Shown: positions 1-9,960, counted from the first letter of the stretch. The stretch: 64,000 nt of DNA from Hoplostethus atlanticus (GCA_034670405.1 JAXDDX010000055.1:2124501-2188500), one strand, 5' to 3'. The notes: generated from the sequence alone by a model not told the origin. Program-made: numbers and translations.

Positions 1-600
1 CCGGCATCATTCAGGGCGAAATTAGTAATGTGACCTGCTATTTTAGTAAAATAAATTGAGTTAAGAGATTGATGTGGATAAATGTCACGTTAAATGTCAT
101 CATAAAAAAAAAAGCGTGTTGGTTAGAATTACTGTATGTAAGCCACAGGGGAATCTGTCACTGTTGTGATTTTTTTGTGTGCGTTCTCTATCTTTTCCTG
201 TTTTCGGTTCGAGGCATCGCTCAACATTTTGAGCGAAATGTCATAATGGTTTTTATTGATCGTTGATGTCTGGTGCCCCGTGCCGATGCTAAAGTAACAA
301 TGCTCTCGCCCTCTCCAAATCACATCAACAGATGTTATGACAGCGCGTTTTTTCATAAAAGATCTCAAAAGCAGAAGCGCCCTTCGATTTCCCTCAGCAG
401 AAAGGATAACCCGAGGAGCTCATTTGTGATGGTTGACACTCGCTGTGGAGCCTACCCCGCTGGTACCTGGAGTTGACCTGGGTTGTCCTACAGTGTTGGC
501 TTTAAGGTGTAGGAAAACAGAGATACGAGGCTATTGGATTGAAATGATCAGTCATTAAAGTTGTATCACCAATTTCAACTGAGCAGCCTACCACTGACAA
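1..600. other. Unique sequence, no gene seen
   Basis: This is AT-rich sequence without a recognisable gene, repeat or RNA. The two overlapping open frames on opposite strands (69-266 plus, 129-368 minus) are short, share no family motif that I know and have no splice context. I treat them as chance. Confidence 0.5.
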
Positions 601-604
601 GAAG

Positions 605-1077
605 ATTAGCAGCTTCACCTGTGTGTGTTAATGCAACACGTGTTACTACTGCTAGTTTAGCTAGCAGCTTCCCCTGTGTGTGTTAATGCAACACGTGTTA
701 CTACTGCTAGTTTAGCTAGCAGCTTCCCCTGTGTGTGTTAATGCAACACGTGTTACTACTGCTAGTTTAGCTAGCAGCTTCCCCTGTGTGTGTTAATGCA
801 ACATGTGTTAACACTGCTAGTTAGCTAGCAGCTTCACCTGTGTGTTAATGCAACATGTGTTAACACTGCTAGTTAGCTAGCAGCTTCACCTATGTGTTAA
901 TGCAACATGTGTTAACACTGCTAGTTAGCTAGCAGCTTCACCTGTGTGTTAATGCAACACGTGTTAACACTGCTAGTTTAGCTAGCAGTTTCACCTGTGT
1001 GTTAATGCAACACGTTACTACTGCTAGTTTCGCTAGCATATACAACTGTGTGTGTTAAGTATGCAACACGTGATAGC
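605..1077. repeat. Minisatellite A, 52-55 bp unit with E-box
   Basis: About eight head-to-tail units begin at 611, 666, 721, 776, 830, 882, 934 and 987, followed by a decayed ninth. Spacing is 55 bp for the first units and 52-54 bp for later ones. Each unit reads roughly 'agcttcacctgtgtgtg', then 'ttaatgcaacacgtgtta', then 'ctgctagtttagctagc'. The core AACACGTGTT is a perfect 10-bp palindrome around a CACGTG E-box in the first three units; several later units carry AACATGTGTT instead. The array is interrupted at 1078 by a hAT element and one more unit follows that element. Confidence 0.93.
1070..1077. repeat. Left target-site duplication of hAT element
   Basis: GTGATAGC sits directly before the left terminal repeat and matches GTGTTAGC at 2283-2290 after the right end in 7 of 8 bases. 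Eight-base duplications are the hallmark of the hAT superfamily. The undisturbed minisatellite unit, which reads 'cacgtgttaacactg', shows what the empty site looked like. Confidence 0.88.
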
Positions 1078-1163
1078 AGACATCCCAGAACTGATTTCAG
1101 GGAGATTTGGGCAAGGTTTCAGGGAGACGCGACGTTGACGCGCCGGACTCACGCTGCAGTCAC

Positions 1164-1192
1164 AATGATGAGAGAACTACTCTCTCATCATT
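1164..1192. other. Perfect 11-bp hairpin inside hAT left end
   Basis: AATGATGAGAG at 1164-1174 is the exact reverse complement of CTCTCATCATT at 1182-1192 with a 7-base loop. It lies about 90 bp inside the left end, where hAT elements often carry subterminal structures. Confidence 0.7.
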
Positions 1193-1378
1193 ACCTCAAT
1201 TACTCCTGATTAGGGGATCATAAGACACAAATCACTTACTCATTCTCTGTGTGACTGATGAAATCTCTCTGTTCCTGATGTTTGATCCTGATGACACTAC
1301 AAAAATAAGAATTACTTATAACTAATATATTATATGCCTACCATCCATGTTAGCAGCCATTTTGTTGTCAGTGCACTT

Positions 1379-1670
1379 TAATTTTATAATCCATAACGGC
1401 TATTGTTTCCCCTTTATGCCTATTAACTTAAAAGAACCTTGACTGAACTTTAAACCAACCAGGCCTAATACTCACGGCTTTCTGGTCTCTCACTTAGCCT
1501 ACTGTGTCTTTAGTGCATCACCCTCTTCCTTTCACCATCTTCCACCATCTGCAATCACAAGAAAACTACACCACTATTCTTATCATTAATTTTATAATGA
1601 GTAGATTATTATTTCCCCTTATGCCTATTAACTTAACTGAAGCTTGACTGAACTCTAAACCAACCTGCCT
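1379..1670. repeat. Diverged internal direct duplication in hAT element
   Basis: Two copies of about 80 bp share 'cctttatgcctattaactta' or its near match, followed by 'ttgactgaact' and 'taaaccaacc'. The first copy spans about 1379-1465 and the second about 1588-1670. They differ by several substitutions and small indels, so the duplication is old relative to the element. Confidence 0.75.
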
Positions 1671-1961
1671 TACTAACGCCTTAATATCCCGTCCAGTATC
1701 AAAGAATTGACCGATGTCCTAAGTGCTCTCCCTACGTTTAACCTCCCTAATGTGCTGTTGTTCCTGCAAAAAGAGCAACACAGCTATAAGCCTATAGCCT
1801 GGTAATCTAATCATATCACATATACCCACTGACATGTAGATTTACAGACAAAAACGTTTTAGATAAATTATATTGACATTGGCTAATTTAAGCCTCCCTC
1901 TGTACTAACGGGCTGCTTTGCAATGTGTATCGCTACCTAGGCTAGCTTAAACTGAGCTTAC

Positions 1962-2141
1962 CTCAACATGTCTTTTGCAGTCATTTAAACCTCCGCCCGC
2001 GACTGAAAAGCTAGAATTGCACACAGTGCAGTGTGCCATAGTCGGCTTGTTTTTTACTGCCTTAAGACATGGATATGTTTGTGAGTGGTCTGATGAGAAC
2101 TGTGTAGAGTATTTTCTTTTTTTGGCTGCGTGTTGTTCCAT
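1962..2141 (-). pseudogene. hAT transposase first exon with BED-type zinc finger
   Basis: This frame encodes about 60 residues. It starts at the methionine of MEQHAAKKRKY and runs through YPCLKAVKN and HCTVCNSSF to GGLNDCKRHVE. Basic KKRKY followed by YPxL, C-x2-C and a GG-ND-RH motif is typical of the N-terminus of BED-finger hAT transposases (ZBED relatives). The frame is open upstream to 2240, but that part overlaps the subterminal repeat and has no family likeness, so I prefer the start at 2141. At 1961 the coding strand reads gag|gtaagc, a strong 5' splice donor. The last zinc-binding histidine would then lie in a following exon. No later exon is visible, so the gene is incomplete. Confidence 0.75.
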
Positions 2142-2282
2142 TTGGCTAGCTAAATCACAAAATAGTTGTTGAGTTGTTTTTTTGTTTTTTTTTGGTCGGG
2201 TGATTAACTCCTTTCCGGGAGTCAGGGAGATTGGGCTCATTTCCGGGAGACTCCCGGACGTTCCGGGAGACTTGGGATGTCT

Positions 2283-2338
2283 GTGTTAGCACTGCTAGTT
2301 TAGCTAGCAGCTGCACCTGTAGGCAACACGTTAACCTA
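2283..2338. repeat. Last unit of minisatellite A after hAT insertion
   Basis: The sequence begins with the right target duplication GTGTTAGC and continues 'actgctagtttagctagcag' and 'ctgcacctgt', matching the minisatellite unit. It ends with a diverged 'gcaacacgttaac'. This shows that the hAT element landed within the last complete units of the array. Confidence 0.88.
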
Positions 2339-2807
2339 GAGGTCACTGTATTCGTGTAAGTAACTTCGTAATATACTGTGTGTGATTTCCTTTGAGTGCA
2401 ACAGGATAGGCTGGTGGTTAGAGACTGTAACTGGTGTCCGCCCTGCAGGAGTGTCCTTGTCCCTACCAGCTTCAGGGATGCTGCTCTGTGGCTGACCTGT
2501 GGCTCTGTGGACGAGGGACGGCAAAAAAAAAAAAGGACAAATTTCCTCCTCGGGCATCAGTATCAGAGTATCGGAGAGTTAACAGGGTGTGCTGTCACAG
2601 CTTTTCTTTTACCGTTTGCCCGTAGTTTGCATACATATTATAGCTTGGTCTGGATAAGCAGAGCAGTTTGTTTTCCATATGCAATGTCTCTTTCCTCCTT
2701 TCCTTTGTGAGAGGCACAGAAAAGTATTCCCACCAGTCACACTGCTATTAGCACCTGAGCCACCAAACCCCAGAAGCTGCAGCACTCACTTGTGCCAAAT
2801 GCCACAC

Positions 2808-2862
<55 letters not shown>

Positions 2863-3380
2863 TATATTCTCCTTCTTTTCACAAGTGGCAGATTTCTCAA
2901 CCTCGAAGCCGTGTCGGGCAAGGCCATATTAGCGGAGGTGATGTTTGCTGAATGGCACTCAACAGGCTGACACATTGTGACAAACTGGTCACAAGGGAGG
3001 CCTTCCCCCGCCCCGAGTCTTGTTATTAGTGCGTGAATAAGTGAGCGAGTGACAGTGAAAGAGAGCACGAAAGAGGGAGAGAGAGAGAAAGAAAGAAAGA
3101 AAGAAGTTCTCTCGGCGTGTTGTTCGCGCATTTCTGCAGCCGCACAGTATAATGAGCACAATGTTAACAGAGAGGGTAAACATAGGAGGCAGCGTGAACA
3201 GGCTGGCGGCAGGCGGCAGGCGGCAGGCAGCGGTGAAGGCTGTCTGTGTTGTTCTGCTTAACGAGGGAGCTGCAGAGAAGAGCCTGTGAATGGAGAACTG
3301 GAGTCACTCGGCAGAAGCCATCGTGTTCACGTTTTATTGTAGATGAATTGCAATTTAAGCCACAATTCAACGTCAACTAT
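2339..3380. other. Unique sequence with CA and GA microsatellites
   Basis: No gene is supported. A CA run covers 2812-2861 and a GA/GAAA tract covers about 3069-3107. Short open frames on both strands in this stretch span these simple repeats or are isolated. Confidence 0.5.
2812..2861. repeat. CA microsatellite
   Basis: An uninterrupted run of about 25 CA dinucleotides. Confidence 0.98.
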
Positions 3381-3384
3381 CAAT

Positions 3385-3512
3385 GGCACCTCAGCAGTAG
3401 TTGTTGAAGAAGGTCTAGATGATGCTCATTCACTTTCCTCCGTCCAGGGTGGGGGGGATTTGAACTGGTGACGTCAGATTGCACAGCAGAACTCTCCTAC
3501 GTCCGCTGAGCA
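3385..3512 (-). mobile_element. tRNA-derived SINE fragment
   Basis: On the minus strand the sequence runs from GCTCAGCGGACGTAGG, which resembles a tRNA A box, to CCAGTTCAAATCC, which resembles a B box (plus-strand 3457-3469). It continues into a tail reading CAACAACTACTGCTGAGGTG. That tail word is common in fish tRNA-derived SINEs. No cloverleaf of a functional tRNA is apparent and the 3' end is lost, so this is an old fragment. Confidence 0.6.
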
Positions 3513-3515
3513 TCT

Positions 3516-4520
3516 TCACTAAAAACAAATCCAAAAAAAACAAAAACGCCACGCCGTCCCGTCCCTCCGAGCGGCGTCGATACGCATTATCTCAAGTGTT
3601 AATACGTCGCGTGTATTAGAGAGAGGCTCGCGGAATAACAAGCGGCGGTGAAAGAATGGAGCATCAACGGCGGGCAGATTGAAAGTTAAAAGGCTGTAAA
3701 ATGAGCGTGTGTTCAAACAGAGAGAGGGCTCTGAGCGGGCGTATTATACTCCGCTCCTTATCGCGCTCCCCTGGCTTTCACAAGGCACTTGATTAGCAAA
3801 CAGCAGCCCCTGAGATAAAACACACTCATAGACATGGACTGGATCTGCGTGTAGAGAGAGAGAGCCGGAGCTTCCCATCCCGCAGAACGCTCCTCGTTGG
3901 AGGAAGGCCTCTGATTCTTTTATTTTGTTGTGTGTCCTTGCACGTTGACTTGTTTTTAAAATCAGAAATGGATCTTATCTCAAGAGATACGATTGACCGT
4001 GATGTGTGCATGCTCACTCGCTAACATATTTAAACTGCTGACATGCAACATGGCGCGATGGAGCTAATTTAATGACGGAGGATTTATATGAACGGCTTCA
4101 TTTCACGACCTTGCACCTTTGCTTTGCACTTTATTTAAGATCACGCACGCACAGTTACAATGCGTATCTGCAATTTCGTTGTGAATGCGTTTTGCATGCT
4201 TGTAACGTGCACAAGCATGATTTTAACCTTTTACATACAATTCATGTAAACCGAAACAACAGGACTCTCACGCACAGTTGAAAGGGTCAGTGTAAGCTAC
4301 GCTATGGACACTACACAGCACATATCACTCTACATGAACTTAATAATGAATGAAGGCTTTATCTACTCTGAACGGTTCTAACAAAACAGCGGCAATAATT
4401 ACAGATTACCTTGAGAAGTAGGAGATGCCGCGCGAGACTATGTAAGATAATTCAACGCGTAAATGAAGACATCCTGCGGCATATTACCCTCAGCTGAGGA
4501 AAACAGCCGCCTCTTGAGTT
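3516..4520. other. Unique sequence, no repeats seen
   Basis: The stretch has no transposon, long frame or simple repeat. The part from about 3950 to 4290 has the texture of conserved non-coding DNA, with 'taacatatttaaactgctga' and 'gagctaatttaatgacgg', but no decisive feature. Confidence 0.4.
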
Positions 4521-4524
4521 CACC

Positions 4525-4740
4525 CGTAGTAATGACTCGGCTGAATATAATTTATGACTCGGATCATAAGTTATTCACCGACTCGCTGATTAATTATGTA
4601 AGCCCCAAATGTAATATCTCTGATTATGTGTGACAGCGAGACTTTCATCATTACAGACGGAGGGAGTTTTCTAACAGCGCTTTCATGCTAAGCAGCTTTC
4701 TTTCATGAATGGATTCCGACGCATTCGGGCAAATGAAATA
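4525..4740. promoter_or_regulatory. Candidate conserved non-coding block
   Basis: Unique AT-rich sequence contains 'tgattaattatgtaa' (4588-4602), a homeodomain-type core, then 'gattatgtgtgacag', which combines an AT-rich site with a TGACAG MEIS/TGIF-type word. No repeat family or coding frame explains it. The call rests on sequence texture only. Confidence 0.3.
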
Positions 4741-5392
4741 ACGTGTTTATCTTCCTGCTCCGTGTTAAACTATTGAAGTACTGTACATCAATTAAAATAA
4801 ATGATTGCTTTGCCATCATTCAGTATCTCTTAAATACAGAGGATCTAGTCTGTGTAAATAAGTACCTAAAGCTGATTTGCTATCAATCATTTTGTGAGAG
4901 TAGGTGTTTTCTCTCTCAAAACGATGGAGATCTCATTTTGGAATAGAACTTGATTTCTTGCCCTACAGCAGAAAGTCAAGTCATGCTGTAATGAAACCAA
5001 ACACAGGGAAGGGCAGAACCTCTCATCCATTTTTGATGCTTGTTTAACTTTTCCTGCACCCCACACAAAATCTATTTCATGTACACGGCTTCTGAGGTGC
5101 CTTGGTTCAGGATTGGTGCAGGCAGCTTGTTAAATATGTATCGGCAGAGCTGGCGGGCAGCCTGCTGAACTGGCAATGTACCTGAACAGAGTGAACAGAG
5201 TGAATGAACGATGGCGCCTACGGTGAATCGCCAACTCCGGGCTCTGGAACTTTGCAGAAGGGGCCGGAGCAGCATTTCTTAACACAGAGCCCAAGAGCCC
5301 AGGCTGAACGTCGGAGCAAAGTATGATCATGGGAAAATTTATTGAATACACGTAAGTGAAAAATGTAACCTGTATGTTTAAACAAATAAAAT

Positions 5393-5431
5393 ACAATTAA
5401 ATTAAATTAAATTAATTAAATTAAATTAAAA
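5393..5431. repeat. ATTAA low-complexity tract
   Basis: Repeated 'aaatt' pentamers with one interruption. It may be the tail of an old retroposon, but nothing recognisable adjoins it. Confidence 0.8.
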
Positions 5432-5712
5432 ACAAATTTGCAAGAAACAGCAACCTTTTATTTAAGTAATGCTCCAAGGCACAGATGAGTTTTTTCCAGT
5501 TCAAGCCAGTATGCCACCAGGCACCAGGCACACCTGCTGAAAATCATCAGGTTACAAGGTATGTTTACCTCACCGCCATATGACCGTCATATGAGTGTGT
5601 TGGTGTTAATCACTATTTATCTTCTTGGTCCTGGATGAAAGAACCGTGGCAGTGCTCTGTGGGTAACAGGAAGTCAAGGAGGAGGAGAAGCCAGGGAGGA
5701 GAGAGGAGCAAA

Positions 5713-5725
5713 TGACCTTTGACCC
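5713..5725 (-). promoter_or_regulatory. DR1 nuclear-receptor site, copy 1
   Basis: TGACCTTTGACCC is GGGTCAAAGGTCA on the minus strand, a canonical direct repeat of AGGTCA-type half-sites with a 1-base spacer. RXR heterodimers, HNF4 and COUP-TF bind such sites. The identical word with the same three following bases (TCA) recurs at 16271. Occupancy is inferred, not shown. Confidence 0.4.
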
Positions 5726-5794
5726 TCATCATGATCGCTTTGGCCCTTGAAGACATTAAGGCTGGGAACACACAACACAACCTTTTCATGTGTG

Positions 5795-6618
5795 TGTCCA
5801 ACTGGTCGACAAGTGTGTGTTCCTAAATCCAACTCTTCGTCAAGTGTGTGTTCCCTAAATCCAACTGGTCGTCAAGTGTGTGTTCCCTAAATCCAACTGG
5901 TCGTCAAGTGTGTGTTCCCTAAATCCAGCTGGTCGTCAAGTGTGTGTTCCCTAAGTCCAACTGGTCGTCAAGTGTGTGTTCCCGAAATCCAACTGGTCGT
6001 CAAGTGTGTGTTCCCTAAATCCAACTGGTCGTCAAGTGTGTATTCCCTAAGTCCAACTGGTCGTCAAGTGTGTGTTCCCGAAATCCAACTGGTCGTCAAG
6101 TGTGTGTTCCCTAAATCCAACTGGTCATCAAGTGTGTGTTGCCTAAATCCAACTAGTCGCTAAGTGTGTGTTCCCTAAATCCGACTCGTCGTCAAGTGTG
6201 TGTTCCCTAAATCCGACTCGTCAAGTGTGTGTTCCCGAAATCCAACTGGTCGTCAAGTGTGTGTTCCCTAAATCCAACTGGTCATCAAGTGTGTTTTCCC
6301 TAAATCCAACTGGTCATCAAGTGTGTGTTCCCTAAATCCAACTGGTCGTCAAGTGTGTGTTCCCTAAATCCAACTGGTCATCAAGTGTGTGTTGCCTAAA
6401 TCCAACTAGTCATTAAGTGTGTCTTCCCTAAATCCGACTCGTCGTCAAGTGTGTGTTCCCTAAATCCGACTCGTCAAGTGTGTGTTCCCGAAATCCAACT
6501 GGTCGTCAAGTGTGTGTTCCCTAAGTCAAACTGGTCGTCAAGGGTGTGTTCCCTAAATCCAACTGGTCGTCAAGTGTGTGTTCCGTAAATCCGACTCATC
6601 GTCAAGTGTGTGTTCCCT
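5795..6618. repeat. Minisatellite B, 32-bp unit with higher-order period
   Basis: About 26 units of roughly 32 bp read 'tccaactggtcgtcaag' followed by 'tgtgtgttccctaaa'. Variants include 'gactcgtc', 'cgaaa' for 'ctaaa', and a 29-bp short unit. The variant string around 6121-6250 recurs at 6374-6503, an offset of 253 bp, which equals eight units with one shortened by three bases. The recent expansion therefore copied blocks of eight. Because 32 is not divisible by three, the unit is read in all three frames in turn, which explains the open frame at 5912-6163. Confidence 0.96.
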
Positions 6619-6639
6619 CACTCTAACATGAATACACAC

Positions 6640-6692
6640 AAATGCACAACAACATACATACATACACACACATAAATGCACACACACACACA
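6640..6692. repeat. CA-rich microsatellite
   Basis: Imperfect CATA and CA runs directly downstream of minisatellite B. Confidence 0.85.
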
Positions 6693-6934
6693 CCTCTCTG
6701 TTGCTGTTTTAGTGAGTTACTTTCTCTGCAGTGCCCCCAGCTGATCCGTAGTTAATCTTTCAGAGCTCTCTGGTGGGAGGAAATGATGGAGGGAGAGAGA
6801 GAAAGGAGAGAAAGAAAGAGAAATAGAGTGACTCTCTGCTGCAGCCCGATGAGCTTCCCTAAGCTAAGGCTCCCCAGGGAGCGCTCATCTGTCCAAAAAC
6901 CTTGCAAGATTTCACCGACTCAAGTGATTATGGC

Positions 6935-6937
<3 letters not shown>

Positions 6938-6973
<36 letters not shown>
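6938..6973. repeat. TG microsatellite
   Basis: Pure TG run of about 18 units. Confidence 0.97.
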
Positions 6974-6975
<2 letters not shown>

Positions 6976-7239
6976 AGCTCCCGTTGTTTGTGCACTGAAA
7001 TACACTCGAAGCTTTTTGACATTTCAATCGCTAAAAGACTTACTCCAGGTTTCATCAAACCTGCCTGATTTAAGCATCGGCACAACAATCTCCCAAATTT
7101 GCTACCACCCCTCCGCTTGCAGAATCTCAGTTGGCTTAAAATTGTGTCTAATCTGCTTCCTACTCTTCATCTACACCATCCCTTCATGGTTAAAGTCAGC
7201 TGAATAGGTGTAATCAATAGTAGTTGTTACCTGGAAAGT

Positions 7240-7240
<1 letters not shown>

Positions 7241-7274
<34 letters not shown>
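7241..7274. repeat. CA microsatellite
   Basis: Pure CA run of about 17 units. Confidence 0.97.
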
Positions 7275-7276
<2 letters not shown>

Positions 7277-8704
7277 CAGTCTATTGAAGTGTTTGCGCTG
7301 CCAATTCTGATCTACTAACCTGCACACACAAGCATTTTGTGGTGATGGGGCAGGACGCTTGGCAGGAGACTTTTAGCACATTTGATCCAATTAACATGTA
7401 TCTTGGGGAGCAGCAACGGTGGGGCAGGGAAACAAAAACAGATCACACTCCCATCGATGTACCTAAACACGCAAGGTATTTAACGCCTAGAGGCAACGCA
7501 TCTTAACTTCTCACTCTTTTCAAATGTCAGAGGACGAGGCTAAAATAAATGATAGATTGCCAAGTCATATTATCACCGCTTGATGCCTGTACGTTCACCC
7601 CCCCCCCCCCGTGCCGCGTCGCTGTGATTCGGGTGTTCATTTCTAACACTCCAGGTACACATCGCCGCGCCACCGTCTCTTCAAAGTCTTCAAAAGCAGA
7701 TCAAGGACGCGGCTCTCCTTCTGTAGACGCCTCTTCCATTTTGGTGGGCTTCCAGATGGCAACCGGGGCGTACAGCGCCGGGCCTGTTTGGCTGCGGGCT
7801 GTGCTCACTGATCTCCCCTCTCCCGAGATGCAGTTCACCTCCGAGAAAGAAGAAGACGAAGAAACTGTTTTTTTTTTTTTTTCTGCTTTTCTTTGCCTCC
7901 TCAAAAGGAAGCTCCTGTGTGTTTGTGATACGGAGTGCTAGACGATGATCGAACTTTCATCCTAGCATAAGCGAAAACAGGTACACACACACACACACAC
8001 ACGCAGACAGGCAGACAGAGCAAACGCTTTAATGTATGCTGTCCCAGCAATGCATACTTTCTCATCCCGCTGCGCCTAAAGGAGTTCTCAGAATTTGTAT
8101 GAGATGAGAGGTAGAAAGGGAGAGAGAGAGAGAGATTGGATGTATTCTCCACCTCACTTCACTTCTCCCTGGCACCCAGAGGCTTCTCCAAAGCTTTTAG
8201 TAAAAAAACAAGCAGCTGTGTGATGGATCAAACAGCGGCGGCAGCCACTTCCCAGCCTCCCCCGGCAGACTGCTGGCTTTGATATTTCAGTCACTATCAG
8301 TCCTCGTCTTGTGTCTGTTTTATACTGCGCCTAGTAAATGACTCTCTTCCTCTGGTCCTCTCTCCGCCCTCCCCAAGCCCTCGTCGTCCCACTTTTTCCG
8401 TCGCCCTCCTTCGCCTCCATCCCTCTCTCCTTCACCCACCCAGCTCAGTCATCCTCCCTGTCCTCCCTGTCCTCCCTCCCTCGCTTCGGGGCTTCCCGGC
8501 TAAAGGTGAGCGATGCATTTGCCATTGTAATTACCGCCGGGCCCTGGGAGCCGGAGGCAAATTGGCTTTCAGTCACTTCATGGGAGTGTGTCTGAGACTG
8601 AGGAAGTAGAGGCATGTCATTGACCCCCCACCCCCGCCTTGTGCCCTTCCTGCTCTCTTTCTCCTTGGGTCACACTCATTGTTACATGCGGTAGCTTCGC
8701 CGCT

Positions 8705-9190
8705 CAAGGCCGGGGACACACTAAATGAATCGTAGGTCGACTGTAGACACGATTTGGACATCACAACTGATTTTCACAATGATCAGACCGAGTCCATGCT
8801 AGTTCACAACGGACATTCTTCTGCACAGATAGTCTGGGAAGGTTAAGGATTTTAATCTCTTGCCTCCAGATCCAGTTGGGACAAGAGCTTCTTTCTTCCA
8901 TGCATTCAACGATCATACAAGGAGAAGAGGAAGAGACACCAATTTCTCCAGTAGCCTCAATAGACCAGAATGTAATGCAGCATTCAGCATACCATGTTGC
9001 ATTTTGAATGCAACATGGTATGCTTTTTGACCAAAGACACAACCCAATGTTCACAAACTAGTTGTCTAGCTAGCCATATACCCATACTCCCACCTGGAAA
9101 GCAACAAGTTTATGTCCCTTCCCTGGGGGCTGTCAAAATGTATTCTGGGAAATGTAGTAACTGAAGTAGAAATAGAAGAGACAGTTTGAG
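8705..9190. other. Anonymous repeat-like stretch with hairpin
   Basis: The start 'aaggccggggacacactaaa' resembles the ends of short dispersed fish elements, but I cannot name a family or a matching far end. A perfect 16-bp hairpin sits at 8986-9024. The short minus-strand frame at 8761-9054 overlaps the hairpin and has no recognisable domain. Confidence 0.35.
8986..9024. other. Perfect 16-bp stem hairpin
   Basis: AGCATACCATGTTGCA at 8986-9001 is exactly complementary to TGCAACATGGTATGCT at 9009-9024 with a 7-base loop. Pairing does not continue beyond the stem. It is shorter than a typical microRNA precursor, so a decayed MITE or a cruciform is more likely. Confidence 0.8.
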
Positions 9191-9332
9191 CGAAAAGGTA
9201 AATTATAAAACTCCTTCACATACTAACATCACAGATTGATGAGATCTAACAGTGTAAGAGTATCTATCAAAATATTGGGCGTGCTTTTGCTTGTGATGTG
9301 CATAGATTGAAAGTGGACTCTTTTTAAAAAAA

Positions 9333-9400
9333 AACTTTATTGACCCAGGGAATTGAAACTGAAAGCTGAGCAGGCGTGCACAAATCGTGCGCACACATCT
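9333..9400. mobile_element. Old retroposon fragment with TTTATTGACCCAGGGAA
   Basis: The stretch 'tttattgacccagggaa' followed by 'gctgagcaggcgtgc' parallels 51257-51299, which reads 'tttatttacccagggaagg' and 'gctgagcacgcatgc'. The two are diverged copies of one dispersed repeat. The family cannot be named from this alone. Confidence 0.45.
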
Positions 9401-9404
9401 TTCT

Positions 9405-9530
9405 AGAGCGAGGCAACTAGCACTGCCAGGGTCGGGGGTTCCAATCCCACTGAGGCCATCCATGCTAACAATGCATACACTCATGATAGTGTAGGACACT
9501 TTGGATAAAAGCATCCAGCAAACAGTGTAG
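9405..9530 (+). mobile_element. tRNA-derived SINE, 5' head and tail
   Basis: The head reads 'ccagggtcgggggttccaat' with a tRNA B-box-like centre. After a short spacer the tail reads 'ggacactttggataaaagca' followed by 'ccagcaaa', then an A-rich end. This head and tail arrangement is the widespread fish tRNA-derived SINE type. The head lacks an intact A box, so the copy is degenerate. Confidence 0.7.
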
Positions 9531-9754
9531 ATAATAAAAAGTAATTTGTTTCCTTGATGCAGGCATCAGTCACTGAAGAATTTACCTTTTGTTGCCGTCA
9601 CACACCTGCAAATGGAGCAAATACATGTTACATTCTCCGATAGCCTCGTTGTTTGCGTACACAGGCGTCTATTTTAAGAGCAGTATATTGAGTCATCCTG
9701 CGAGGTGGCAAAGACAACAGATGCACGGTTCCCTCCACTGGCATCTAGGAGGAA

Positions 9755-9960
9755 AAACGATGCGTGAGTAATTGATTGTTTCTCTACAAACGGGCCTGTG
9801 ATTAAATAATGAACTGCGCGGCGATATTGAAAGGGAGTAATCACAGCTCTCTGATGAAAACCTGACAGGAGACGAGTGACGTCAGTGTGCGGGGGGCGCT
9901 GCGAAATCAGATGTGATTCACGGAGCACAAGTGCCACGCTGAATAGGCAATAATCCAAAA
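9755..9960. promoter_or_regulatory. Candidate conserved non-coding block
   Basis: The unique sequence has 'gagtaattgattgtttctct', 'gtgattaaataatgaac' and 'gatattgaaagggagtaatc', a cluster of homeodomain-type cores, followed by 'gacgtcagtgtg', a CRE-like word. No coding frame or repeat fits. Confidence 0.33.

Larger units (their letters stand above)
1078..2282 (-). mobile_element. Non-autonomous hAT DNA transposon, 1,205 bp
   Basis: The element begins AGACATCCCA and ends TGGGATGTCT, an exact 10-bp inverted pair, and is flanked by an 8-bp duplication. The subterminal right end is rich in CCGGGAG and CTCCCGG palindromic words, and the left end carries a looser 'cagggag' version. Coding capacity is limited to one exon on the minus strand (1962-2141), so the element reads right to left. 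The rest lacks any long frame, which suggests a deletion derivative that relied on a full-length relative. An 80-bp internal duplication (about 1379-1465 and 1588-1670) and an 11-bp perfect hairpin (1164-1174 with 1182-1192) lie inside. Insertion into the minisatellite post-dates the array. Confidence 0.9.
6700..8700. other. Unique sequence with scattered microsatellites
   Basis: TG/CA runs lie at 6938-6973, 7241-7274 and 7985-8003, and a C10 tract near 7599-7610. The 130-codon frame at 7549-7941 spans the C tract and a T14 tract, so it is not a credible gene. A unique block near 8500-8600 with 'gccattgtaattaccgccgg' looks like conserved non-coding DNA. Confidence 0.4.

Noticed and set aside
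605-1077. CRISPR array
   Set aside because: The repeats are contiguous with no unique spacers, and the genome is clearly vertebrate.
3385-3512. Minus-strand tRNA gene
   Set aside because: A and B boxes are recognisable, but acceptor and anticodon stems do not form and a SINE tail follows.
5912-6163. 83-codon repetitive plus-strand frame
   Set aside because: It is minisatellite B read in rotating frames.
8986-9024. microRNA precursor
   Set aside because: The stem is only 16 bp with no extended imperfect pairing.
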